Source: Rhodanobacteraceae bacterium
GTDB lineage: Bacteria > Pseudomonadota > Gammaproteobacteria > Xanthomonadales > Rhodanobacteraceae
Length of the DNA: 7,956 nucleotides
Direction of reading: 5' to 3'
Assembly (NCBI GenBank): GCA_025924775.1
Contig: JAICHS010000098.1
Span: forward strand, 1 to 7,956
The notes under the pieces are model-generated. The model was not told the origin of the DNA. It was given only the letters and a program-made list of their open reading frames with translations, and made no database searches. Shown piece by piece: positions 1 to 5,554 of the stretch. Both the position numbers and the translations under genes were made by a program. Numbering within the stretch: the first letter of the stretch is position 1; every line of letters starts with the position of its first letter.

Positions 1-50
1 ACGGCCCTGCGCCGTTTTTGCGCGCACGGCCTTGATCGTATCCAATTTTC

Positions 51-118
51 GTAGGCGCGAGCCTGCTCGCGACCGCTGGCGATACCGCACGCCTGCCGCG
101 CGCAAGACGCGCTCCTAC
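51..118. repeat. Inverted pair of GTAG-headed REP palindromes at the 3' end of tgt
   Basis: Two REP-like units face each other. The first starts with GTAG at 51 on the plus strand and folds as CGCGAG-cctg-CTCGCG. The second reads from 118 on the minus strand, starting GTAGGAGCGCG, and folds over a tctt loop. Their heads resemble those of the second pair at 2698-2870. GTAG-headed REPs of this kind are known from Stenotrophomonas and Pseudomonas, where IS200-like RAYT transposases are thought to move them; no such transposase is in this window. The TAG stop of tgt is the TAG of the second unit. The folded RNA could also protect or terminate the tgt transcript, which is inference. The 50 bases to the left hold no gene that can be called. 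Confidence 0.8.
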
Positions 119-1242
119 AAGTTTTCAGCACGCCGCGCATAAAACGCCGCGACGTAGTGATCCAGCGCATGTGCTTCGATCGCCGCACGCAACTCGCGCA
201 TCAAGGTCAGGTAGTGATGCAGGTTGTGGATGGTCGCCAGCTGCGCGCCGAGGATCTCGCCGCAACGGTCGAGGTGACGCAGGTAGGCGCGCGAAAACCC
301 ATTGGCGCAGGCGTAGCACGTGCACGTCTCTTCGATCGGCCGCGTGTCGCTGGCGTACTTCGCGTTGCGGATGCGCAGCGTGCCTGCGCGGGTAAACAGA
401 AAACCATTGCGCGCGTGCCGGGTCGGCATCACGCAGTCGAACATGTCGATGCCCCGGCGCACGGCCTCGACGATGTCCTCGGGTCGGCCGACTCCCATCA
501 GGTAACGCGGCTTGTCGGACGGCAAGCGCGGCAGCGCCGATTCCAGCGTCGCGTTGCGCACGGCCTCCGGCTCGCCCACCGCCAAGCCGCCCAGCGCGTA
601 GCCGTCGAACCCGATTTCCAGCAGGCCATCCACCGAACGCGCGCGCAAATCGTCGTGCACGCCGCCCTGTACGATCCCGAACAATGCATTGCGATTGCCG
701 AGCTCGTCGAAGGCGCGCCGCGACCGCGCGGCCCAGCGCAAGCTGAGTTCCATCGATTCGCGCACCCTGCCCGCGTCCACGGGCACGCCGTCCACGCGGT
801 ACGGCGTGCACTCGTCGAACGCCATCACGACGTCGGAATCCAGCGTCGCCTGGATGCGCATGGATTCCTCGGGCGAGAGGAACACCTGCGCGCCATCCAC
901 CGGCGAGGCAAAGGCGACGCCCTCCTCGGTGAGCTTGCGGCGCGCGGCCAGCGAGAACACCTGGAACCCGCCGGAATCGGTGAGGATCGGCCCATCCCAG
1001 CCGATGAAACGGTGCAGGCCGCCGAATTCGCCGATCACGTCGAGGCCTGGCCGCAACCACAGGTGGAACGTATTGCCCAGGATGATCCCGGCACCGACTT
1101 CGCGCAGGTCGCGCGGCGTCATCGCCTTCACGGAACCATAGGTGCCGACCGGCATGAACGCCGGCGTCGCAACCACGCCGCGCGGGAAAGTGATGCGGCC
1201 GCAGCGGGCGGCACCATCGGTGGCAAGCAGGTCGAATTGCAT
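115..1242 (-). CDS. tgt: Queuine (bacterial preQ1) tRNA-ribosyltransferase Tgt
   Basis: Tgt exchanges guanine-34 for preQ1 in the GUN anticodons of tRNA Asp, Asn, His and Tyr, in the cytoplasm; it is the base-exchange step of queuosine synthesis. The 375-residue protein aligns along its length with E. coli Tgt, which is also 375 residues. Visible signatures are TDSGGFQVFSL with D89 as the expected general acid/base, FDEC (142-145), VQGG (191-194), GGLAVGEP (218-225), and the nucleophile D269 in MFDCVMPTR. The zinc site is C307-x-C309-x2-C312 with H339. The ATG at 1242 gives the family N-terminus MQFDLLATDG. The frame stays open upstream to 1581, but only through repeats. No Shine-Dalgarno is visible: the heptamer array ends 4 bases before the ATG. 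The stop TAG is part of a REP head, and the protein ends about six residues earlier than E. coli Tgt after the zinc histidine. queA lies upstream on the same strand. Confidence 0.97.
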   Translation of the reverse strand: MQFDLLATDGAARCGRITFPRGVVATPAFMPVGTYGSVKAMTPRDLREVGAGIILGNTFHLWLRPGLDVIGEFGGLHRFIGWDGPILTDSGGFQVFSLAARRKLTEEGVAFASPVDGAQVFLSPEESMRIQATLDSDVVMAFDECTPYRVDGVPVDAGRVRESMELSLRWAARSRRAFDELGNRNALFGIVQGGVHDDLRARSVDGLLEIGFDGYALGGLAVGEPEAVRNATLESALPRLPSDKPRYLMGVGRPEDIVEAVRRGIDMFDCVMPTRHARNGFLFTRAGTLRIRNAKYASDTRPIEETCTCYACANGFSRAYLRHLDRCGEILGAQLATIHNLHHYLTLMRELRAAIEAHALDHYVAAFYARRAENL

Positions 1243-1246
1243 GGTC

Positions 1247-1358
1247 GGGAATCGGGAATCGGGAATCGGGAATCGGGAATCGGGAATCGGGAATCGGGAA
1301 TCGGGAATGGGGAATCGGGAATCGGGAATCGGGAATCGGGAATCGGGAATCGGGAATC
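1247..1358. repeat. Tandem array of 16 GGGAATC heptamers next to the tgt start codon
   Basis: Sixteen head-to-tail 7-bp units run without interruption, with one variant unit (GGGAATG, 1303-1309) and a further partial GGG at 1359-1361. The plus strand therefore carries 17 G-triplets separated by 4-base loops, a textbook G-quadruplex pattern. The minus strand, which is the sense strand for tgt, reads GATTCCC. No reading frame on either strand contains a stop within the unit, so the array is open in all six frames, reading as SRFPIPD on the minus strand. The near-perfect copies suggest recent slippage expansion or active maintenance. The array probably lies in the 5' untranslated region of tgt. 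Confidence 0.97.
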
Positions 1359-1375
1359 GGGAAAGCGTAACAAGC

Positions 1376-1486
1376 TTGTCGTCATTCCGGGGCACCACGC
1401 AGAGGTGAACCCGGAATCGGTTTACGGGTTGCGCCAAAACCGATTCCGGGTTCCGACTCTTTGAGTCGGCCCCGGAATGACGACAA
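1376..1486. repeat. Nested inverted-repeat element, 111 bp
   Basis: Perfect 18-bp outer arms (1376-1393 and 1469-1486) enclose perfect 17-bp inner arms (1407-1423 and 1437-1453) with a 13-base loop. A small hairpin, CCGACTC-ttt-GAGTCGG, lies at 1453-1469. A weaker 4-bp pairing, CACC with GGTG, lies at 1393-1407. As RNA or single-stranded DNA it would fold into an outer stem that closes two or three hairpins. There is no coding content. It looks like a dispersed palindromic or MITE-like element of the genome, but the family is not identified. It lies between queA and tgt and would be transcribed with them. Confidence 0.85.
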
Positions 1487-1606
1487 CGCTGCGAGGTGCC
1501 CCGGAATGACGATAAAGCTGCAGGGCAGCCCGGAATGACGACAAAGCTGCAAGGCCACCCGGGATGGCGATAAAACTGCAAGGCAGCCCGGGATGGCGAT
1601 AGAAGT
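1470..1606. repeat. Degenerate ~30-bp tandem repeats, about 4.7 copies
   Basis: Units begin at 1470, 1499, 1529, 1559 and 1587 and measure 29, 30, 30, 28 and about 20 bases. Each starts with CCCCGGAATGACGA or the derived CCCGGGATGGCGATA, followed by an AARCTGCAAGGCAG-like part. Copies drift from left to right, with AATGACG becoming GATGGCG in the last two. The first unit's head is also the right outer arm of the nested element at 1376-1486, so the array seems to be built from that arm. The units touch each other without unique spacers, so this is not CRISPR. Confidence 0.8.
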
Positions 1607-1619
1607 GGGTCTGCCCGAA

Positions 1620-1638
1620 CCCCGATTCCTATTCCCGG
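1620..1638. repeat. Degenerate heptamer-like repeat at the queA 3' end
   Basis: The plus strand reads CCCCGATTCCTATTCCCGG, two imperfect ATTCC(C) units in the orientation opposite to the GGGAATC array at 1247-1358. The last codons and the TAG stop of queA lie in it. It may be a relic of the same repeat family or chance similarity. Confidence 0.4.
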
Positions 1639-2666
1639 TTATCCGGCCACACCAGCATCGCATCGCCGTAGGAATAAAACCGGTAGCGCTGCTCTACCGC
1701 GTGCCGGTAGGCCGCCAACACGAATTCGCGCCCGGCGAATGCCGACACCAGCATCAGCAAGGTCGATTCCGGCAGGTGGAAATTCGTGATCAGTCCGTCG
1801 ATGCTGGTGATGCGATAACCCGGAAAGATGAAGATGTCGGTCTCGCCCGCGAACGGCTGCACCGCATCGCCGCCCGCGCGCGCCGCCTCCAGCGAACGCA
1901 CCACCGTCGTGCCCACTGCGATCACGCGCCCGCCGTGCGCCCGCGTGTGTCGGATCTTTTCCACCAGCTCCGCACCCACGTTCAACCACTCGCAGTGCAT
2001 GGCGTGGTCTTCGATTTTTTCCTCGCGCACCGGCTGGAACGTACCGGCACCCACGTGCAAGGTGATGTAACCGGTGTCGATACCGCGCGCGCGCAGCGCA
2101 TCCAGCAGCGACTGGTCGAAATGCAGGCCGGCGGTCGGCGCCGCCACGGCGCCGGGATGCCTGGCGTACACCGTCTGGTAGCGCTCGTTGTCGCGCGCGT
2201 CGTCGGGACGCTGGATGTAGGGCGGCAGCGGCATGTGGCCGATCCTGAGCAGCAACTTCTCCAGCGGCTCGGTGCATTCAAAGCGCAGTTCGAAGAACTG
2301 CCCGTCGCGACCCAACACGCGCACGGGCGTGCCATCGTCCAGTTCGATCAGGCTGCCTTCGCGCGGCTTCTTGCTGACGCCCAGCATTGCCAACGCCGTG
2401 TGCGTGCCGGTGATGCGTTCCAGCATCACCTCCACAGCGCCACCGCTGGATTTGTGCCCGAACAGGCGCGCCGGCAGCACGCGGGTGTCGTTGAACACCA
2501 GCAGGTCGCCCGCCCGCAACAGCTCCGGCAGGTCGTGGAAGACGCGATCGGTCAAGGCCTGGCGCGGCGCATCGACCACCAGCAGGCGGCTGGCGCTGCG
2601 CTCGGGCAGCGGCTGCTGCGCGATCAGTTCGACCGGCAGGTCGTAATGAAAGTCGGACTTCTTCAA
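1629..2666 (-). CDS. queA: S-adenosylmethionine:tRNA ribosyltransferase-isomerase QueA
   Basis: QueA transfers and isomerises the ribosyl part of S-adenosylmethionine onto preQ1 in tRNA to give epoxyqueuosine. It acts after Tgt in the same pathway. The 345-residue protein shows the family blocks GDLLVFNDTRVLPARL (53-68), GAVAAPTAGLHF (172-183), HVGAGTFQPV (204-213), GTTVVRSLE (252-260), ITNFHLPESTLLMLVSAF (293-310) and YRFYSYGDAMLV (328-339). The start is called at the TTG at 2666, giving (M)KKSDFHYDLP, where family homology begins. There is no in-frame ATG nearby, and the frame upstream runs into REP sequence. A weak GGTG lies 5 bases ahead of the TTG. A TACAAT hexamer at 2700-2695, formed at a REP edge, could be its -10. 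The stop TAG falls in a short GATTCC/ATTCCC stretch that resembles the heptamer repeat in reverse orientation. Confidence 0.95.
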   Translation of the reverse strand: MKKSDFHYDLPVELIAQQPLPERSASRLLVVDAPRQALTDRVFHDLPELLRAGDLLVFNDTRVLPARLFGHKSSGGAVEVMLERITGTHTALAMLGVSKKPREGSLIELDDGTPVRVLGRDGQFFELRFECTEPLEKLLLRIGHMPLPPYIQRPDDARDNERYQTVYARHPGAVAAPTAGLHFDQSLLDALRARGIDTGYITLHVGAGTFQPVREEKIEDHAMHCEWLNVGAELVEKIRHTRAHGGRVIAVGTTVVRSLEAARAGGDAVQPFAGETDIFIFPGYRITSIDGLITNFHLPESTLLMLVSAFAGREFVLAAYRHAVEQRYRFYSYGDAMLVWPDNRE

Positions 2667-2694
2667 GAGGGCACCACGCGGCGAATGACCGCCT

Positions 2695-2700
2695 ATTGTA
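2695..2700 (-). promoter_or_regulatory. Possible -10 hexamer for queA at a REP edge
   Basis: On the minus strand TACAAT (5 of 6 to TATAAT) is formed by the outer CTACAA end of the REP unit plus the adjoining T. It is 28 bases upstream of the TTG start of queA. No recognisable -35 lies 16-18 bases further up, where the sequence is GC-rich REP stem. This is a weak candidate. It would give queA and tgt a start separate from the two-component operon. Confidence 0.25.
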
Positions 2701-2870
2701 GGAGCGCGCCTGCGCGCGACCGGCCGCTGGCGGGCCGGCTCCCGCAAAACCCAAACGAACGGTGGCCCTTCGTGGAAGCCGGCCGGCGCGTAGCGCCTGC
2801 ACCTTCTTTTCCGGCGACGTGTGGCATGAGGGCGCGTTGCAGCACCCATCGCGCGCAGGCGCGCTCCTAC
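2698..2870. repeat. Inverted pair of GTAG-headed REP palindromes between queA and the regulator gene
   Basis: The 22 bases at 2698-2719 on the plus strand, starting GTAGGAGCGCGCC, recur exactly on the minus strand at 2870-2849. Each copy folds as GCGCG-cctg-CGCGC. The space between holds further GC-rich palindromic pieces (CCGGCC/GGCCGG at 2720-2738) and no gene. The layout matches a REP doublet (REPIN-like, though longer than the compact kind). The minus-strand unit supplies the TAG stop of the response regulator gene. The element separates the two-component operon from queA. Confidence 0.85.
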
Positions 2871-3469
2871 AACCAGCCTTTCTGGCGAGCGAGACGGTAC
2901 GCTTCGATGCGATTGGCGACACCGAGTTTGCCAATGGCTTCCGACAGGTAATTGCGCACCGTGCCGTGCGAAAGGTTGAGCCGGTGCGCGATGTCGCCCG
3001 CGCTTTGGCCTTCACCGGCCAGGCGCAGCACCTGGCGCTCGCGGTCGTTCAACGGATCGGCTTCGGTCCAGGCTTCCAGCGCCAGCTCCGGGTCGATCGC
3101 ACGGCCGCCGCGATGCACCTGGCGCAACGAATCGGCCAGCTTTTCGGCCGGTGCGTCCTTCAGCAGGTAACCCGATACGCCTGCGTCCAGCGCGCGCCGC
3201 AGGTAACCGGAACGCGCGAACGTGGTCACGATGACGACCTTCACCGGCAATTCGTGGCGCTGGATGCGCTGCGCCAGCTCCAGTCCGGTCAAGCCCGGCA
3301 TTTCGATGTCGGAAATCAGGATGTCCGGTTTCAGCCGCTCGACCTCGCGCCAGGCGGCCTCCCCGTCCGCCGCCGACCCCAGCACTTCGATGTCGGGCTC
3401 CAGCGCCAAAAGTGCAGCCAGCGCGCCACGCACCATCGCCTGATCTTCGGCCAGCAATACGCGCATCAT
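2867..3469 (-). CDS. NarL/LuxR-family response regulator (DesR-like)
   Basis: Cytoplasmic DNA-binding regulator of 200 residues, presumably phosphorylated by the kinase encoded just upstream. The receiver domain covers about 3-120, with acidic residues E8 and D9, the phosphoacceptor D54 in ISDIEMPG, T82/T83 and K104 in YLLKDAP. A LuxR-type helix-turn-helix fills 138-200 (LNDRERQVLRLAGEG, then LSHGTVRNYLSEAIGKLG). The gene starts with two adjacent ATG codons. The first overlaps the kinase stop as ATGA, which points to translational coupling; the second would give 199 residues. The protein ends in KGWL, as related regulators commonly do, so it appears complete although its stop codon belongs to a REP head. 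Its targets cannot be read from the sequence; its own operon is a candidate. Confidence 0.93.
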   Translation of the reverse strand: MMRVLLAEDQAMVRGALAALLALEPDIEVLGSAADGEAAWREVERLKPDILISDIEMPGLTGLELAQRIQRHELPVKVVIVTTFARSGYLRRALDAGVSGYLLKDAPAEKLADSLRQVHRGGRAIDPELALEAWTEADPLNDRERQVLRLAGEGQSAGDIAHRLNLSHGTVRNYLSEAIGKLGVANRIEAYRLARQKGWL

Positions 3470-4683
3470 GTCCGGCTGACCCCTGCATTGGCGAGCGGTG
3501 CAAGCTCGGGCGCGGCGTATCTCCGCGGAGCGGCGCCGACCGGCACCGTCGCAACCGGCAGGGACGCCTCGATGGCGGTACCCCGCCCGCGCGGGGAATC
3601 GATTGCAAGCGTGCCGCCACGCGCTTCGATGCGCTCGCGCATGCCGGTGAGCCCGTTGCCACGTTCATTGACGCCGCCGCGGCCATCGTCGCGTACGCGC
3701 ATCACCACTCGGTCGGCCCCGACGATCACGGTCACTTCGACGCGGCTCGCACGCGCGTGCCGCTGGACGTTGGTGACGGCTTCGCGCAGCACCAGCGCCA
3801 GGCAGGTTTCAACCTCGCCCGGCAACGGTTGCGGATCGTGCCAGTACTCCATCTGTACGCCGGCCGCTTCCAGCAGCAAGCGCGCGGAGGCCAGCTCGGC
3901 CGCCATCGCCGCGGCGCGAATGCCGCGGACCGCGCTGCGCACCTGCGCCAGTGATTCGCGGGCCACCCGCTCGACGTCCGCCATTTCCCGGCGCGCGGCG
4001 CGCGGATCGCGGTCGATCAGGCGTCCCGCCAGTTCCGACTTCAACGCCACCATCGACAGGGTATGGCCAAGCAAGTCGTGCAGGTCCCGCCCGATGCGCT
4101 CGCGTTCCGCGCTGGCCGCGAGACGCCGCACCTCGTCCATGGACAGCCGCAGGTCGGCGCGGTGCTGGCGCTGCATCCGGTTGGTCAGCCCCACCCCCGC
4201 GAGGATCGGACAAAACACCCACACGAACACCAGCGAGCCCCAGGGAAACCCCAGCCACAGCCAGAGGCAGCTGTAAGCCAGCAACATCGCCAGCACCAGC
4301 GCGCTCGATTTGCGCAGGCTGCCCCAGTCCACGGCGATGGTGCAGGCGTAGATCAGGTAGGTTTCGCCCCACGGGTTGACGGGCGTCAATACGCCGCCAA
4401 GCACGGCAATGGCGATGGCGTACCACACGATGTGGCGGCGCGGGCACAGGTGCGCGGCCACGTACAACGCCAGGAACACCGGCAGGCTCAGCAGCGTGGG
4501 CACCAGCCAGTGCGGAAAACTTCTGGCGGCGAACAGCACCGGCCCGAACAGCCAGACCAGCCAGATCAACCAGATCCACGGCAGCACCCGCGCAAAGCGC
4601 CCGTGCACGTCAGCCATTTCGGCACGCAGGGTGGAATCGGGGGCGACCGTCAGCTTCAAGCGTTCAACCTCACCTGTGTGCAT
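3466..4683 (-). CDS. Membrane sensor histidine kinase (HisKA_3 type, DesK-like)
   Basis: Sensor of a two-component system. The N-terminal half has about six hydrophobic segments (near 34-53, 58-79, 84-102, 108-120, 127-146 and 148-166) and no large periplasmic domain, so the signal is likely sensed in or at the membrane. The dimerisation and phosphotransfer region carries H202 in ERIGRDLHDLLGHTLSMVAL, very like DesK. The ATPase domain shows an N-box LREAVTNVQRHA (N305), VRDDGRGG (331-337) and GNGLTGMRERIEARGG (342-357). A tail of about 28 residues rich in A, P and V follows the ATPase fold. The start is uncertain. The ATG at 4683 lacks a clear Shine-Dalgarno, whereas the TTG at 4659 has AGGTGAGG 8 bases ahead of it and would give 397 residues. 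The methyltransferase gene ends 30 bases upstream. DesK senses membrane fluidity in Bacillus; a similar role here is inference. Confidence 0.92.
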   Translation of the reverse strand: MHTGEVERLKLTVAPDSTLRAEMADVHGRFARVLPWIWLIWLVWLFGPVLFAARSFPHWLVPTLLSLPVFLALYVAAHLCPRRHIVWYAIAIAVLGGVLTPVNPWGETYLIYACTIAVDWGSLRKSSALVLAMLLAYSCLWLWLGFPWGSLVFVWVFCPILAGVGLTNRMQRQHRADLRLSMDEVRRLAASAERERIGRDLHDLLGHTLSMVALKSELAGRLIDRDPRAARREMADVERVARESLAQVRSAVRGIRAAAMAAELASARLLLEAAGVQMEYWHDPQPLPGEVETCLALVLREAVTNVQRHARASRVEVTVIVGADRVVMRVRDDGRGGVNERGNGLTGMRERIEARGGTLAIDSPRGRGTAIEASLPVATVPVGAAPRRYAAPELAPLANAGVSRT

Positions 4684-4713
4684 CCATGGTACGCGTTCGC
4701 CATCGACGGGACC

Positions 4714-5310
4714 TCACCACACGTACGGGATGAACCGCCGCGTGCGCTGCATGTATTCGCGGTAGGCATCGCCGATGCCCGCGCACAGCGCCCGTTCCTC
4801 CACGCGCACCCGGTAGCCGTAGCCAATCAGCGCGCCCAGCAGCACCAACACCAGGCTGATCCAGTTGGTCATCGCAAGGCCAAGTCCCAGGATCGTCAAC
4901 AGCGCGCCCGAATAGGACGGGTGGCGGATCAGCCGGTACGGTCCGGTAGCGACCACGTATTGGCCCGTGCGCGTCGCCACGCTGCGGGTGAAGAATTTGC
5001 CCAGCAGCTTGATCGCGTACCAGCGGAACGCGGCGCCGGCCAGCATCAGCGCGATGCCCGTCCAGAACACCAGCGGCTGCTGCCAGGTGATGCTGGCGAC
5101 GGGCGCGCCGAAGGCCGTGAAAAACGCGAAAAGGATGCCCGCGAACATGCTCGCCAGCAGGACCGCGTACGAACCCCGATCGCGCCGCTCGGCGCCCTTC
5201 TCGGGGTTCTGGAAAAACGTGCCGACCCATTCGGGCAGGTAGCAGGTCAGCAGCGCCACGTCGAGCGCACCCAGATAAAAGTACGAATGGGCGATCAGGG
5301 CGGAATTCAT
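4714..5310 (-). CDS. Isoprenylcysteine carboxyl methyltransferase-like membrane protein
   Basis: Integral membrane protein of 198 residues with four or more hydrophobic helices (about 8-25, 47-68, 78-100 and 138-165). The C-terminal part carries the S-adenosylmethionine-binding features of the ICMT/PEMT superfamily: GPYRLIRHPSYSG (123-135), the acidic RVRVEERAL (167-175), and a terminal YREYMQRTRRFIPYVW. Bacteria have no prenylated CaaX proteins, so the substrate is probably a lipid or another small hydrophobic molecule; it is not known. The start ATG is preceded by GAGG that overlaps the TGA of the gene before it, only 9 bases away, which suggests coupled translation. The histidine kinase gene follows after 30 bases. 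The length is normal for this family. Confidence 0.85.
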   Translation of the reverse strand: MNSALIAHSYFYLGALDVALLTCYLPEWVGTFFQNPEKGAERRDRGSYAVLLASMFAGILFAFFTAFGAPVASITWQQPLVFWTGIALMLAGAAFRWYAIKLLGKFFTRSVATRTGQYVVATGPYRLIRHPSYSGALLTILGLGLAMTNWISLVLVLLGALIGYGYRVRVEERALCAGIGDAYREYMQRTRRFIPYVW

Positions 5311-5319
5311 GGCAAGGCC

Positions 5320-5514
5320 TCACGCGATGGGACGACCGCGCCGCGACAGCAAGATGCACGCGCACACCAGCACCGAGCCCGCAGCCAACACGCTGGCCGC
5401 CACTGGCCGGTCGGTCCACATCCACCGGATTCCTTCCGGGCCGAACCGGAACGCACCCGCGGTCAGCAGCAACAGCAGCACCGGGTTGAACAGCTCGTGC
5501 CGATACAGCTTCAT
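5320..5514 (-). CDS. Small two-helix membrane protein, unknown function
   Basis: Predicted protein of 64 residues, first gene of the minus-strand operon. Two hydrophobic stretches, about 10-22 and 38-57, are separated by a short polar loop with FGPEGIRWMWTDRP. The end is basic (SRRGRPIA). The ATG at 5514 is chosen because GGAGGG stands 6 bases ahead of it. A longer frame from 5598 (92 residues) is open, but its extra part is proline/glycine-rich and crosses a palindrome. The gene ends 9 bases before the methyltransferase start. No family is recognised. It may be a partner or stabiliser of the methyltransferase or the kinase, which is inference from position. Confidence 0.65.
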   Translation of the reverse strand: MKLYRHELFNPVLLLLLTAGAFRFGPEGIRWMWTDRPVAASVLAAGSVLVCACILLSRRGRPIA

Positions 5515-5554
5515 GGGTAGCCCTCCAACGCCTACAACGCCCGCAGGACGCATT

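Noticed and set aside
35..40. Minus-strand TACGAT as a promoter for the next gene downstream of tgt
   Set aside because: It is an isolated hexamer with no -35 and no gene visible within the window to support it.
157..1464. 435-residue open frame on the plus strand opposite tgt
   Set aside because: It is antisense to a well-supported tgt, has arginine/histidine-rich composition without domains, and crosses the heptamer array. Long antisense frames are expected in high-GC DNA.
1243..1581. In-frame 113-residue N-terminal extension of Tgt
   Set aside because: The extension is translated repeat sequence (SRFPIPD units and the palindrome), and family homology starts exactly at the ATG at 1242.
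1470..1606. Possible CRISPR array because of ~30-bp periodic repeats
   Set aside because: Units are contiguous with no unique spacers, they drift in sequence, and no cas gene is present.
2667..2849. In-frame 61-residue N-terminal extension of QueA starting with ATG
   Set aside because: It is the translation of REP and palindromic DNA, rich in arginine and proline. The family N-terminus KKSDFHYDLP fits the TTG start.
2762..5520. Two long plus-strand frames (504 and 485 residues) opposite the signalling operon
   Set aside because: They lie opposite clear kinase, regulator and methyltransferase genes and show only glutamine/arginine-rich low-complexity sequence typical of antisense frames.
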